A stretch of 35,707 nucleotides of DNA from Clostridium sp. DSM 8431 (lineage in GTDB: Bacteria; Bacillota; Clostridia; Clostridiales; Clostridiaceae). Numbering within the stretch: the stretch's first letter is position 1; each line of letters starts with the position of its first letter. The position numbers and the translations under genes are program-made. Below the pieces are notes generated by a model that was not told the DNA's origin, did not search any database, and saw only the letters and a program-made list of their open reading frames with translations. Location of the stretch: positions 1-35,707 of the forward strand of contig NZ_FPBY01000012.1 of NCBI RefSeq assembly GCF_900116755.1, read 5' to 3'. Of the stretch, positions 15,163 through 24,445 are shown piece by piece.

Positions 15163-17160
15163 ATGGTGGATGAGGTAGTGAAGTTTGATAAAGATAGTCC
15201 GGGAATAGTAAATGATGAAGTTCATATAAGGGCTGATTTTAAAGAAGAAAATATAAAATATAAATTTATTATAGGAAGTTCAGGAATATGGAATACTATT
15301 CAGGAATTTTCAGATGATAATACATGTGTATGGAGACCAAGAGAAGAGGGTAAATATATAGTAATGGTTCAGGGTAAGAGAGAAGATTCTGAAAAACCAT
15401 ATGACCTTTTAGCAAAGGAAAGGTATGAAGTTGGTTTAGAAGAAAAGGTTAGAATAATAAAGGATGTAGAAATTGATAAAACAACAGCTATGATGGGGGA
15501 AAAGGTTGAAATAAAAGTAGATACAAATGAAAGTGTGCTTTGTAGATTTTGGATATTAGGTAACAATGATTGGGAACTTATTAGAAATTATTCTATAAAT
15601 AATACTTTAAGATTCACCCCAGGTAAAGAAGGAAAACATGAAATATTAGTTGAATGTAAAAGAGCTGATTCTAAGGCAAATTTTGATGAGTTTACAACTG
15701 TTATATTTGATGTTTTACCTCAGACAAAAATTGAAATCACAAACTTTAAGTGCTTAAGTAAGAATTTAATAATCAATGAAGAGTTAAATTTTAATGTTGA
15801 TGTTAATATTGAAGGAAAAAGAAACCTACTTTATAAGTTTATTAAGGTTTCAGAAGATGGAAAAGTAACTAATATTCAAGATTTTAGTTCTAGAAAAGTA
15901 GTAACGTATGAAGAAACTATACCAGGCAAATATAAGATGATTTGTCTTGTTAAAGATATTTTGTCTAATAAAGAGTACGATGATAGGGCACTAATTGTAT
16001 ATAATGTTAAGGCTTATAATAAGGTTAAAATAAATAATTTTACGCCTAACATAAGTTCTCCTCAAGTGGCAGACAAGCCTGTAAGACTTAAGGCAGATGC
16101 TAGTGGAGGAAGAGAACTTTTATATAGATATATAATTAATGGCCCTATGGCTATTGATACTGGTTATATTAGAAGAGATGAATATGAATGGATTCCTAAA
16201 AAGGCAGGGGAGTATGATATATCTTTATATGTTAAAGATCAATCTTTTGAAGATGAATATGAAGATATAAAAACAATAGGATATACTATTGATAGAAGAA
16301 GTGAAAAGCCTGCAAAGATAGTTGACATAATATATGATTCAAGAAAATTTTCACTTGTTGGACAACCTATAAATATAAAGGTTGTAGCTGAAGGGGAAAT
16401 AGATATGCAATATTCTTTTATTGTATATAGGGACAATAAGGAAATTGAAAGAATTGATTATGGAGAAGCTAACTGGGCTAATTTTACTCCTGAAGAAAAG
16501 GGAAATTACACAGTTGAAATAAGAGTTAAAAATAAGTATTCTGAAAAAGAATATGATAGTAATAGTTATATTTATGTTAAGGCAAAAGAGTATATTCCTG
16601 CAAAGATAGATTATATATTATCAACTCAAAAAGATGTTCAAGTAGTAGGAGATTCTGTTGAATTAGAAATAGTTTCAGAAAATACTAAAAGTGTTCTAGT
16701 GAGATATGTAACTAGCATAAATGGACATGTTGTTGAGGATACAGATTTTATTGATAGCAAGAAGCTTGTTGTTACACCTAAGTGTGCAGGAAAATATAAA
16801 TTTGAGATATTTGCTAAAAACGTAAAATGTGAAGAGGAATTTGACTGCAAGAAAGAAGTTAGTTTCTATGTACAGGAGGCTGTTCCTGTAACTGATACTA
16901 AAGTTATCTGTGAAAAAGACGATATTCAGATTAATGATGAAGTTACTTTTAGAGTTGAAAGTAATGGAGGAAAAGACGTTTGTTATGAATTTTACGTTAT
17001 GGAAAAGGGCAATTGGATGAAGGTACAGGAATATAGTAAGAAAAATTACTATACTTTTATTCCATTTGTAAAAGGAGATTATAGAGTCCTTGTATTTGCT
17101 AAAAGTTTTTATAAGAAAGTTAAATATGAGGATTATGGAGAAATTTCTTTTGTAGTATAA
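15163..17160 (+). CDS. Seven-repeat triple-tyrosine (Y_Y_Y)-like protein
   Basis: A 665-aa protein built from about seven repeats of ~95 residues, starting near residues 1, 94, 188, 285, 379, 475 and 573. Each has a strand-rich core ending in a 'W/F-x-P-x-x-x-G-x-Y' turn (for example WRPREEGKY, FTPGKEGKH, WIPKKAGEY, FTPEEKGNY). A variable 'KR/KD/KN' segment and a 'Y-D/E' closing strand follow. This pattern is that of Y_Y_Y/Ig-like modules seen in clostridial proteins and in sensor extracellular parts. Notably there is no signal peptide or membrane helix, although such domains are usually extracellular. The start follows AAGAGGTGAT. It lies 16 bases upstream of a lytic transglycosylase, in one operon. 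Function unknown; binding to wall glycan or to the transglycosylase is inferred. Confidence 0.75.
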   Translation: MVDEVVKFDKDSPGIVNDEVHIRADFKEENIKYKFIIGSSGIWNTIQEFSDDNTCVWRPREEGKYIVMVQGKREDSEKPYDLLAKERYEVGLEEKVRIIKDVEIDKTTAMMGEKVEIKVDTNESVLCRFWILGNNDWELIRNYSINNTLRFTPGKEGKHEILVECKRADSKANFDEFTTVIFDVLPQTKIEITNFKCLSKNLIINEELNFNVDVNIEGKRNLLYKFIKVSEDGKVTNIQDFSSRKVVTYEETIPGKYKMICLVKDILSNKEYDDRALIVYNVKAYNKVKINNFTPNISSPQVADKPVRLKADASGGRELLYRYIINGPMAIDTGYIRRDEYEWIPKKAGEYDISLYVKDQSFEDEYEDIKTIGYTIDRRSEKPAKIVDIIYDSRKFSLVGQPINIKVVAEGEIDMQYSFIVYRDNKEIERIDYGEANWANFTPEEKGNYTVEIRVKNKYSEKEYDSNSYIYVKAKEYIPAKIDYILSTQKDVQVVGDSVELEIVSENTKSVLVRYVTSINGHVVEDTDFIDSKKLVVTPKCAGKYKFEIFAKNVKCEEEFDCKKEVSFYVQEAVPVTDTKVICEKDDIQINDEVTFRVESNGGKDVCYEFYVMEKGNWMKVQEYSKKNYYTFIPFVKGDYRVLVFAKSFYKKVKYEDYGEISFVV

Positions 17161-17176
17161 AGAGAGGAGTGATTAT

Positions 17177-17956
17177 GTGAGTTCAATAAGTAACATAAGT
17201 AATGACCAAGGAACACAACTTGCTACTGCTATGATGGGGTTAAGTGTTGCTAAGGACACACTACAAAAATATGTTGGTAGCGATGGGATGGAATTTGAAA
17301 TTATATATCAAGCTCTTATTGATTATATGACTTCAAAAAGTGGTGATTCTAACTTAAACAATTTATTAAATGCAGTTGGAACTGCTAATAATTCAAATAC
17401 AATAAGTTCTGAGGAATTAAAGAATATGCTAAATAATGCGACAAAGTATGCTGACTCTACTAATAGAGTTTCAAATGTAGCTACTTCAGAATCAAATAAA
17501 TCTGAAGCTGTGTTAAATAATTTAGCTTCAACAAATGCCTCAGCCTCATCTACATTAAAAGCATCAATAGATGCAACTATTGAAAAGTATGCAAAGAAGT
17601 ATGGAATGGATGCTAATTTAATACGTAGTGTAATAAAAGCAGAATCTGACTTTAATCCAAGATGTACATCAGAAGTAGGAGCTCAAGGATTAATGCAGCT
17701 TATGCCTGAGAATAGTAAATACTATGGAGTTACAAACCCTTATGATATAGATCAAAATATATCTGCAGGTACTCAGCTTTTAAAATTATATTTAAATATG
17801 TATGGTGGAAATACTGAAATGGCTCTTGCTGCATATAATGCAGGACCAGGAACACTTCAAAGAAGAGGAGTAAGTTCTTCAAGCGATTTTTATAAGTTAC
17901 CATCAGAAACTAGACATTATGTTCCTAAGGTTATGGGATATTATAATAATTTATAA
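17177..17956 (+). CDS. Lytic transglycosylase (SLT domain), no signal peptide
   Basis: 259 aa. The C-terminal half (about 130-259) is a Slt70/MltE-type lytic transglycosylase, which cuts peptidoglycan to give 1,6-anhydro ends. Catalytic Glu is E156 in VIKAESDFNP, with GAQGLMQLMP (168-177) and the AAYNAGPG motif (218-225). The N-terminal 65 residues are helical (STISND...AKDTLQKYV...EFEIIYQALIDYM) and then a Ser/Asn-rich linker. There is no signal peptide or membrane helix, which is odd for a wall enzyme. It suggests export by another route, release by lysis, or action during sporulation or flagellum assembly. The start is GTG at 17177, with AGAGGAG upstream. It is in an operon with the repeat protein. 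Confidence 0.88.
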   Translation: MSSISNISNDQGTQLATAMMGLSVAKDTLQKYVGSDGMEFEIIYQALIDYMTSKSGDSNLNNLLNAVGTANNSNTISSEELKNMLNNATKYADSTNRVSNVATSESNKSEAVLNNLASTNASASSTLKASIDATIEKYAKKYGMDANLIRSVIKAESDFNPRCTSEVGAQGLMQLMPENSKYYGVTNPYDIDQNISAGTQLLKLYLNMYGGNTEMALAAYNAGPGTLQRRGVSSSSDFYKLPSETRHYVPKVMGYYNNL

Positions 17957-18181
17957 TTCGAAATTTAGAATTTAAAATGAAGGTAGCTTTTTTATAAAAA
18001 AGCTTAGAAATAAAAAGAGGGTGTAAAAAGACTCTTTTAAAAAGAAAATAGCTGTAGGCATTAAGCTTACAGCTATTTTCTTTTGATAAAATAACCAGTA
18101 GAAACTGAAAAAAGATATAAGAAATTCTTTAAGAATTTCACCCTTCATTTTTAATTTGGCATTTTAAATTTTAAATTATAT
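17952..18181. repeat. MITE-like inverted-repeat element with stacked hairpins
   Basis: The left arm begins TATAATTCGAAATTTAG and ends near AAAATGAAGG. The right arm is its approximate inverse (reverse complement begins TATAATTTAAAATTTAAAATG and ends AAAATGAAGGG). Between them lie several perfect or near-perfect hairpins: AGCTTTTTTATAAAAAAGCT; AAAAGAG/CTCTTTT; GAAAATAGCTGTA/TACAGCTATTTTC (18044-18056/18068-18080); and AAATTCTT-T-AAGAATTT. There is no open reading frame. The left end overlaps the transglycosylase stop codon. It looks like a small non-autonomous element or a structured repeat; the middle hairpin with its T-run may also serve as the operon's terminator. Confidence 0.55.
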
Positions 18182-18246
18182 ATACATTTGTTATTTATGA
18201 TTTTAATCAGTATAATATAGATATTCTTATGATTGGAGTTGTTTAG

Positions 18247-18963
18247 ATGGAAAGATTAGATAAAGTTATATCCAATTTGGGATATGGAAGCCGTAAAGAA
18301 GTAAAAGCTCTTTGTAAAAAGGGATTTGTAGAAGTTGATGGAGTTGTTGTTAAAGATAGCAGTGTTTCTATAGATCCTGAAAAATCTATTATTAGTATTA
18401 ATGGAGAAGAACTTGTTTATAGAAAGTACATATACCTTATGATGAATAAGCCAGATGGAGTTATTTCTGCAACATATGATAGTAGAGAAGAAACTGTAAT
18501 TGATCTTTTAGAGGTGGAACATCAAGTCTTTGAACCTTTTCCAGTAGGAAGACTTGATAAGGATACAGTTGGTTTATTATTATTAACAAATGATGGAGAG
18601 TTAAACCATAGACTAATATCACCTAAGTGGCATGTGGATAAAGTATATTTCGCTAAGATTGATAAGAAGGTAACTGACGAAGATGCAGAAGCTTTCAAAG
18701 CAGGAATAAAATTAGATGATGGATATGTATGTAAAGAAGGAAAGCTTGAAATATTATCAGCATCAGATGAAGGCTCAGAAGTTAGAGTTACAATTCAAGA
18801 AGGAAAGTATCATCAAGTTAAGAGAATGTTTGAAGCATTAGGAAAGAAGGTGGTATATCTTCAAAGAATTGAATTCGGAGGTCTTAAGTTAGATGAAGAA
18901 TTAGAAGAAGGCGAATATAGAGAATTGACAGAAGATGAATTAAGTATATTAAAGTCTAATTAG
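18247..18963 (+). CDS. rRNA pseudouridine synthase, RsuA/RluB family
   Basis: A 238-aa enzyme that isomerises uridine to pseudouridine in ribosomal RNA. An S4 RNA-binding domain occupies about residues 1-48 (ERLDKVISNLGYGSRKEVKALCKKGFVEVDG). The catalytic domain has the RsuA/RluB signature GRLDKDTVGLLLLTNDGEL with the nucleophilic aspartate at D104, and EGKYHQVKRMFEALGKKV. The length is closer to RsuA (16S U516) than to RluB, but I cannot decide the target. The start is ATG 18247; AGTTGTTTAG gives only a weak ribosome binding site 5' of it. It is isolated, with the inverted-repeat element upstream and no partner gene. Confidence 0.9.
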   Translation: MERLDKVISNLGYGSRKEVKALCKKGFVEVDGVVVKDSSVSIDPEKSIISINGEELVYRKYIYLMMNKPDGVISATYDSREETVIDLLEVEHQVFEPFPVGRLDKDTVGLLLLTNDGELNHRLISPKWHVDKVYFAKIDKKVTDEDAEAFKAGIKLDDGYVCKEGKLEILSASDEGSEVRVTIQEGKYHQVKRMFEALGKKVVYLQRIEFGGLKLDEELEEGEYRELTEDELSILKSN

Positions 18964-19034
18964 CGAATGTTATTTCAAAATGAAGGAATAATATTCATAA
19001 AAATATAAAAAAGAAATTTTTTTTATAAAATCTC

Positions 19035-19159
19035 TTGTATTTTAGGGGCTAATAACATATAATACATATGCAAGGATAAATAAAAGGAATAAATAGCCCC
19101 CTTTTTATTTATTGCTTATTGCTAAGGCGTAACCTAGCCCCAAGGGTTACGCTTTTTTT
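19035..19159 (+). ncRNA. Candidate small RNA with promoter and terminator
   Basis: A TTGTAT (19035-19040) and a perfect TATAAT (19058-19063) are spaced by 17 bases. A transcript starting around 19070 would end at the strong hairpin-plus-T terminator at 19127-19159, giving about 90 nt. No open frame is present. The motif TAGCCCC occurs twice (19094-19100 and in the terminator loop, 19135-19141) and both copies are complementary to GGGGCTA at 19045-19051. That could allow alternative folding if transcription starts further upstream. No known RNA family is recognised. This is sequence inference only. Confidence 0.35.
19127..19159 (+). terminator. Rho-independent terminator
   Basis: GCGTAACC pairs exactly with GGTTACGC, loop TAGCCCCAAG, then seven T. 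Confidence 0.88.
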
Positions 19160-19502
19160 ATTTTATTAGAAATGTAATTGTTATCAAATATTAAATTATC
19201 AATAAAAAGCTGTTTTTTTATAACAAATTCAATAATAAAGTTTGTTTATTTTTGTAAATTATCAATTAATAAGGTAAAAAATTGAAAAAATAATCATTCA
19301 TATTACTGATGAAGATGATTTTATTAAGGTAAAGTTAATTATGAAAAAAATGAAATTTAAAATTTTCAATAAAGATAACAATGCAAGAAATAAATCATTA
19401 AATTGTATAGATGTGTTATTTACAATAATATTAGAAAATATTATAATAAACCATGTAAATTGAATATGTTAAGGCTATGAAGAAGAAGAGTACATAGAAA
19501 TA
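19160..19502. other. AT-rich stretch between the small RNA candidate and the T-box
   Basis: About 340 bases, very AT-rich, without a clear promoter. One weak 40-codon frame (ATG 19341 to TGA 19461-19463; begins MKKMKFKIFNKDNNARNKSLN) has only AAGG 11 bases upstream and no recognisable product. I do not call it a gene. Confidence 0.4.
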
Positions 19503-19694
19503 AACTTTTTAGAGAGCACGGACATATGGTGAAAGTCTGGTAAGTTTAGCTATGGAAAGAAGCTTTGGAGCTATTAAAGTTTGGGGTTCTCCCCTTAAAG
19601 AGAAATGAGAGGAATGAATTAATCATTCAATTTAGGTGGTACCACGGAGGTAATAATCTTTCGTCCTATTTAGTTTTAGGATGGAAGTTTTTTT
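19503..19694 (+). promoter_or_regulatory. T-box riboswitch leader of gltX
   Basis: The 14-base T-box AGGTGGTACCACGG is at 19634-19647. Stem I is closed by AAACTTT (19503-19509) with AAAGTTT (19576-19582) and carries the AGAGAGC element and a GGTGAAAG apical loop. GAA glutamate triplets occur at 19555-19557 and 19559-19561; I cannot decide which is the specifier. The antiterminator region is followed by a terminator stem CTTTCGTCCTA/TAGGATGGAAG (19658-19688) and a T-run. Uncharged tRNA-Glu would favour readthrough into the GltX gene. Confidence 0.9.
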
Positions 19695-19753
19695 AATATT
19701 TAAAGGAAAGTATGAATTCCTCAAATTATATAATTAAGAAAGGTGAGACGAAG

Positions 19754-21412
19754 ATGAGTTTAGAAAAATTAGCAGAGATTTTGTTTCCAAACATAGACAA
19801 AACACCAGATTATTATTTAGCTAAATATCCTAAGAGAGAATTAAAGGAAGGTGCTGTTGTAACAAGATATGCACCAAGTCCAACTGGATTCCAACACATA
19901 GGAGGAGTTTTTGCTGCTTTAATTAATGAAAGATTAGCTAGCCAAAGTAATGGGGGGTTCTTCTTAAGAATAGAAGATACTGACCAAAAAAGAGAAGTTG
20001 AAGGTGCTATAGCTGATACAATAGCAACAATGAAAAACTTTGGTATGGAATTTAATGAAGGAATGACTGGAGAAAATACTGAAATAGGTAACTATGGTCC
20101 ATATAAGCAAAGTTTAAGAAAAGAAATTTATAGCACTTTTGCTAAGGACTTAGTAAGAAAGGGATTAGCTTATCCTTGTTTCTGTACACCTGAAAAATTA
20201 AATGCTGTAAGAGAAAAGCAAATGGCAGAAAAGGTTACACCAGGATATCATGGTGAATATGCTGTATGTAGACACTTAGATACTGAAGAAGCTATTAAGA
20301 GAGTTGAAAATGGCGAAAGCTACATAGTTAGATTAAAGTCACCTGGAAATCCAAATAACAGAGTAGAATTCCATGACTTAATAAAGGGCAATACATCATT
20401 CCCAGAAAATGATCAAGATATAGTTATTATTAAATCAGATGGTCTTCCAACATATCACTTTGCTCATGCTATAGATGATGCATTAATGCACACTACACAT
20501 GTAATAAGAGGAGAAGAATGGTTATCATCACTTCCAATTCACGTTCAATTATTTGATGTTTTAGGATTTGAAAGACCAGAATATGCTCATATTCCAACTG
20601 TAATGAAAAATGATAATGGTTCTAAGAGAAAGCTTTCTAAGAGAAAAGATGCAGAAGCTGCAGTTTCATATTACACAGAAGCTGGTTATCCAACAGAATC
20701 AGTTATTGAATATCTTTTAAATATCATAAACTCAAACTATGAAGACTGGAGAGCAGAAAATCCAGATACAGATTATCATGAATTCCCTGTAGCTCTTGAT
20801 AAGATGAGTAAGAGTGGAGCATTATTTGATATAGTAAAATTAAATGATGTAAGTAAAGATGTTATATGTAAGTTCAAGGCTGATAAGGTTTATGATTTAT
20901 ATACAAAGTGGGCTGAAAAGTTCGACAAAGAAATGTATGATTTAGTTACTTCAAACGAATCTATGTCGAAAGAAATATTTAACATAGATAAAGAAGGTCC
21001 AAAGCCAAGAAAAGACTTTGCTAAATGGGATGAAGTAAAGGATAAGATATTCTACTTCTTCGATGAATTATTCAATAAAGAAACTGAAGAAAATATAGAA
21101 TTACCTAAAACTTTAACTTTAGATGCTGCAAAGGAAATAATTGAAGTTTACGCTAAAGAATTTACTTTTGATATAGGAAGCCAAGAAGCTTGGTTTGATG
21201 AATTAAAAGAAATAGGAACTAAGCTTGGATACTGTGCAAATAGAAAAGAATACAAAGCTAACAAAGAAGCTTATAAGGGTATGATTTCTGATGTTGCTGG
21301 TGCTGTAAGAGCTGCACTTTCACACAGAGCTAATACTCCAGATCTTTATACTATAATGCAAATTATGGGTGAAGAAAAGACTAGAGCTAGATTTGAAAAT
21401 TTTATAAAGTAA
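19754..21412 (+). CDS. gltX: Glutamyl-tRNA synthetase
   Basis: 552 aa class I aminoacyl-tRNA synthetase, attaching glutamate to tRNA. The HIGH-type signature is FQHIGG (47-51), and the KMSKS-type loop is KRKLSKRKD. The length and [21 protein letters not shown] match the long Clostridium-type GltX. Start ATG 19754 is preferred: AAAGGTGAG lies ahead. An in-frame ATG 14 codons upstream at 19712 comes directly after the T-box terminator. The gene is controlled by a T-box. Whether it is discriminating (tRNA-Glu only) cannot be decided by eye; a GlnRS gene lies convergent, which makes a discriminating enzyme plausible. Assignment is secure. Confidence 0.96.
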   Translation: MSLEKLAEILFPNIDKTPDYYLAKYPKRELKEGAVVTRYAPSPTGFQHIGGVFAALINERLASQSNGGFFLRIEDTDQKREVEGAIADTIATMKNFGMEFNEGMTGENTEIGNYGPYKQSLRKEIYSTFAKDLVRKGLAYPCFCTPEKLNAVREKQMAEKVTPGYHGEYAVCRHLDTEEAIKRVENGESYIVRLKSPGNPNNRVEFHDLIKGNTSFPENDQDIVIIKSDGLPTYHFAHAIDDALMHTTHVIRGEEWLSSLPIHVQLFDVLGFERPEYAHIPTVMKNDNGSKRKLSKRKDAEAAVSYYTEAGYPTESVIEYLLNIINSNYEDWRAENPDTDYHEFPVALDKMSKSGALFDIVKLNDVSKDVICKFKADKVYDLYTKWAEKFDKEMYDLVTSNESMSKEIFNIDKEGPKPRKDFAKWDEVKDKIFYFFDELFNKETEENIELPKTLTLDAAKEIIEVYAKEFTFDIGSQEAWFDELKEIGTKLGYCANRKEYKANKEAYKGMISDVAGAVRAALSHRANTPDLYTIMQIMGEEKTRARFENFIK

Positions 21413-21420
21413 TTTAGTAT

Positions 21421-21460
21421 AAAAAAGGCTGATTTGCAAAAATGCAAATCAGCCTTTAAA
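21421..21460. terminator. Bidirectional terminator between gltX and glnS
   Basis: A 15-bp perfect stem (21424-21438 with 21443-21457) with an AAAA loop. The T-run is stronger on the minus (glnS) side. Confidence 0.88.
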
Positions 21461-21463
21461 AAA

Positions 21464-23122
21464 TTATTTTATTTTAAATGAGCTCTTTAATGAAACTATT
21501 CTGTTAAATACTAAGTGTCCTTCAGTAGTATCTTTAGGATCTACATTGAAGTAACCATGTCTAAATAATTGATATTTATCTTGAGCTTTAGCATCTTTAA
21601 CAGATGGTTCAATAAATCCCTTACATACAGTTAATGAGTTAGGATTTATTTGTTCTAAGAAATCTTTACCTTGATTTTCTTCTAAGTCATCTAATATTAA
21701 AGGTTCATATAATCTGAATTCAGCTGGAACAGCATCCTTTGCACTAACCCAGTGAATAGTTCCTTTAACTTTTCTTCCTGTAAATCCTGAACCACTCTTA
21801 GTTTCTGGATCATAAGTACAGTGAAGTTCAACTACTTCTCCGTTTTCATCTTTAATAACTTCGTTACATGTTATGAAATAAGCTCCTTTAAGTCTAACTT
21901 CGTTACCAGGGAATAATCTGAAGTATTTCTTAACTGGTACTTCCATAAAGTCTTCTCTTTCAACATAAATTTCTCTAGAAAATTCAACCATTCTTGAACC
22001 TGCTTCTGGGTTCTTTGGATTGTTTTCTATTTCGCACATTTCTGATTGTCCTTCAGGATAGTTAGTAATTACTACTTTTAAAGGATTTATTATAGCCATT
22101 GCTCTAGCAGCCTTAGGATCTAAGTCTTCTCTTATGAAGTATTCAAGCATTTGTTCATCTACAGTTGATGCATTTTTAGCAACTCCAATTTCCTTGCAGA
22201 AGTTTCTGATTGATTCTGGAGTGTAACCTTTTCTTCTAAGACCAGCTATAGTTGGCATTCTAGGGTCATCCCATCCATCAACTATGTTGTTATCAACTAA
22301 AGCTTTAAGCTTTCTCTTACTCATCACTGTATTAGTTATGTTTAATCTTGCAAATTCATATTGATGTGGTGCAGCTTCAAACTCACATTCAGATACTACC
22401 CAATCATATAAAGGTCTATGATCTGCAAATTCAAGAGTACATATTGAGTGAGTAATTCCTTCAATAGCATCTTCTATTGGATGAGCAAAGTCATACATTG
22501 GATAGATGCACCATTTATCTCCTGTGTTGTGATGTTCAGCATGAGAAATTCTATAGATAATAGGGTCTCTCATATTCATATTAGGAGAAGCCATATCTAT
22601 TTTTGCTCTTAAAACTTTTTCTCCGTCCTTAAATTCACCTTTTCTCATTCTATCAAAAAGATCAAGGTTTTCTTCTACAGATCTATTTCTATAAGGGCTT
22701 TCTTTACCAGGAGTAGTTAAAGTACCTCTATATTCTTTCATTTCTTCTGTAGTTAAATCGCATACGTAAGCTTTACCTTTCTTTATTAAAAGAATAGCTT
22801 TTTCATACATTGTATCAAAGTAGTTTGATGCAAAGAATAGATTATCCCAGTCAAAGCCTAACCATTTAACGTCTTCTTTTATAGATTCTACATATTCTGT
22901 GTCCTCTTTAACAGGGTTTGTATCGTCAAATCTTAAATTTGTCTTTCCGTTAAATTCGTCTGCTACTGAAAAATTTAAGCAGATTGATTTTGCGTGACCT
23001 ATATGTAAATATCCATTAGGTTCTGGTGGAAAACGAGTAACTATTTCTTTAACTCTACCATTTTCTAAATCATCTACAATTATATTTCTAATAAAATTAG
23101 ATGAGTTTATTTCGTTTGCCAT
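21464..23122 (-). CDS. glnS: Glutaminyl-tRNA synthetase
   Basis: 552-aa class I synthetase that charges tRNA-Gln directly with glutamine. Signatures are [16 protein letters not shown] (HIGH at 40-43) and MSKRKL, then the two beta-barrel anticodon-binding domains ([25 protein letters not shown]). Most Firmicutes make Gln-tRNA indirectly with GatCAB. GlnRS in Clostridium is an acquired gene according to general knowledge of the family. Of two nearby ATGs, that at 23122 is chosen because GGAGAGG is 9 bases upstream; the one at 23131 directly abuts the ribosome binding site. It is convergent with gltX, the two sharing a terminator. No T-box is seen before it. Confidence 0.96.
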   Translation of the reverse strand: MANEINSSNFIRNIIVDDLENGRVKEIVTRFPPEPNGYLHIGHAKSICLNFSVADEFNGKTNLRFDDTNPVKEDTEYVESIKEDVKWLGFDWDNLFFASNYFDTMYEKAILLIKKGKAYVCDLTTEEMKEYRGTLTTPGKESPYRNRSVEENLDLFDRMRKGEFKDGEKVLRAKIDMASPNMNMRDPIIYRISHAEHHNTGDKWCIYPMYDFAHPIEDAIEGITHSICTLEFADHRPLYDWVVSECEFEAAPHQYEFARLNITNTVMSKRKLKALVDNNIVDGWDDPRMPTIAGLRRKGYTPESIRNFCKEIGVAKNASTVDEQMLEYFIREDLDPKAARAMAIINPLKVVITNYPEGQSEMCEIENNPKNPEAGSRMVEFSREIYVEREDFMEVPVKKYFRLFPGNEVRLKGAYFITCNEVIKDENGEVVELHCTYDPETKSGSGFTGRKVKGTIHWVSAKDAVPAEFRLYEPLILDDLEENQGKDFLEQINPNSLTVCKGFIEPSVKDAKAQDKYQLFRHGYFNVDPKDTTEGHLVFNRIVSLKSSFKIK

Positions 23123-23238
23123 ATTATTCATCCTCTCCTACTGAGTTCTCTGTAATAATTACATTTATATTTAATTTTAAAGCAATATGATAAAAAAATA
23201 AAGATGATTTGCAATTTTAAGGTGTTTTTGATTGAAAA

Positions 23239-23284
23239 GTTAAAAAAGTATAAAGGAGATACATCTAATTAAGATATATCTCCC
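23239..23284 (-). terminator. Terminator of the minus-strand YiiX-type gene
   Basis: AAGGAGATA pairs with TATCTCCCTT (one bulge); on the minus strand the stem is followed by a T-rich run (complement of 23241-23248). Confidence 0.6.
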
Positions 23285-23289
23285 TTGTT

Positions 23290-23844
23290 TTATGATGCAT
23301 TACTACTGCATTTTAAACTAAAATCTGATGTGTATCCCTTATAAAAAATTTCTTTATTATTAATATGAATTAGATCACATGGCTGTGTAAGCTCATGCTC
23401 TTTTGGGCTATGCCATATATCACTGCTTGATAGCAAAGATGATACAAACTGAGAACAGAAATAATAACCTTTTCTTTTCCATGGCTTGTCCATCATTACT
23501 GCAAACAGACCTAAAAAATTATATCTGTATTTTTCATCAGAAGAATAATATCTATAAAGCTCTCTTTTTAATTTTTCAAGCTGATTCTCTGAAACAGGTA
23601 TTTTATAAATCATAGCTTTGCAGTAAGGTGACCTTTGATAAACACCGGTGTGAAAATTTTCAGTAGTAAGTCCAGCAAAAAAAGGATTGCTAGGTCTACG
23701 TCTTCCGAAAGTATACATATTTCTAAAACTATCATCCAAACTTAATGCTACATGAGTATAATCACTTTTTGTAATAGCAGCGATTGATCTTGAAAGTAGG
23801 GTGTCTGTTTTTACGAAAATTAAATAAATATAAAATTTATTCAT
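23290..23844 (-). CDS. YiiX/YebB-type permuted papain-like hydrolase
   Basis: A 184-aa protein of the permuted NlpC/P60-like (C92, DUF830) superfamily. The catalytic histidine is H31 in DYTHVALSLD and the cysteine C130 in YYFCSQFVSSLL, in the inverted His-before-Cys order typical of permuted papain folds. Members are amidases or thioesterases with poorly known substrates. There is no signal peptide, and the first residues MNKFYIYLIFVK form a short strand. A good AAGGAGG lies upstream but at an unusually long distance (~13 bases). It is the second gene of a minus-strand pair, 54 bases after the lipoprotein gene. The pairing suggests a cell-envelope role, which is inference. Confidence 0.82.
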   Translation of the reverse strand: MNKFYIYLIFVKTDTLLSRSIAAITKSDYTHVALSLDDSFRNMYTFGRRRPSNPFFAGLTTENFHTGVYQRSPYCKAMIYKIPVSENQLEKLKRELYRYYSSDEKYRYNFLGLFAVMMDKPWKRKGYYFCSQFVSSLLSSSDIWHSPKEHELTQPCDLIHINNKEIFYKGYTSDFSLKCSSNAS

Positions 23845-23898
23845 GTATTGAAGTTTCCTCCTTGGTATATAAACTCATTATAAAATTTTGTCCTATAT

Positions 23899-24327
23899 TT
23901 AGTTGTTGTTAATTAAAGAAGAGTCAAAATAGAATTGCTCTACTTTGTGCTCATTATCATCTTTTTTAAATGTAATAGATATTGGAGTTGTATCAGTTAG
24001 ATTAGAAAAACTAACGTCATAAATTAATGACACATATCCATTTTTATCTTCACCAGCATAAAATGTGGCAGACTTAAAGGTTCCTGCATTACTTAATATT
24101 TCTGCTGTTTCTTTTTGAAATTCTGCTAAGGATAATGAATTTTTCATATCATCACTTAAATAAGAAGAAAATGCATTATAATCTAGATTATTTATGGATG
24201 TTAACATTGAATTTACTATTGGGTCAGCATAATCTTTCACAGCATCATACTGAACAGACTTTGCACATCCCGAAAATATGAAAATCATAGACAAAGCAGT
24301 AAGTAAAAATAATATTCTTTTTCTCAT
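23899..24327 (-). CDS. Lipoprotein, DUF3887-like
   Basis: 142 aa with a clear lipoprotein signal: MRKRILFLLTALSMIFIFSGC, lipobox cysteine C21. The mature part has the DUF3887-like pattern (a small alpha/beta fold with DYADPIVNSMLTSINNLDYNAFSSYLSDDMK and a Tyr-rich strand end). Start ATG 24327 is selected because GGAG lies 7 bases upstream; a further ATG at 24339 falls in that ribosome binding site. It is exported and anchored outside the membrane. Function of the family is unknown, although related domains resemble NTF2-like binding proteins. It heads a minus-strand pair with the YiiX-type gene. Confidence 0.8.
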   Translation of the reverse strand: MRKRILFLLTALSMIFIFSGCAKSVQYDAVKDYADPIVNSMLTSINNLDYNAFSSYLSDDMKNSLSLAEFQKETAEILSNAGTFKSATFYAGEDKNGYVSLIYDVSFSNLTDTTPISITFKKDDNEHKVEQFYFDSSLINNN

Positions 24328-24445
24328 AATTTGCTCCATAAATTTTAATTTTTATTAGATTTATACTACCACAAATAATAATATGAATAAATATATTTAC
24401 TGTGTTAAAATGTTAATAAAATGAAAAAATAGGGAGATGAAAGTT

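Noticed and set aside
15163-17160. Tandem DNA repeats or CRISPR in the repeat-protein gene
   Set aside because: The repeats are protein-level domains of ~95 residues; the DNA is divergent and no identical spaced repeats exist. No CRISPR-like array was seen anywhere in the window.
19341-19463. A 40-codon ORF upstream of the gltX T-box
   Set aside because: It has poor ribosome binding spacing, an AT-rich low-complexity translation and no recognisable family.
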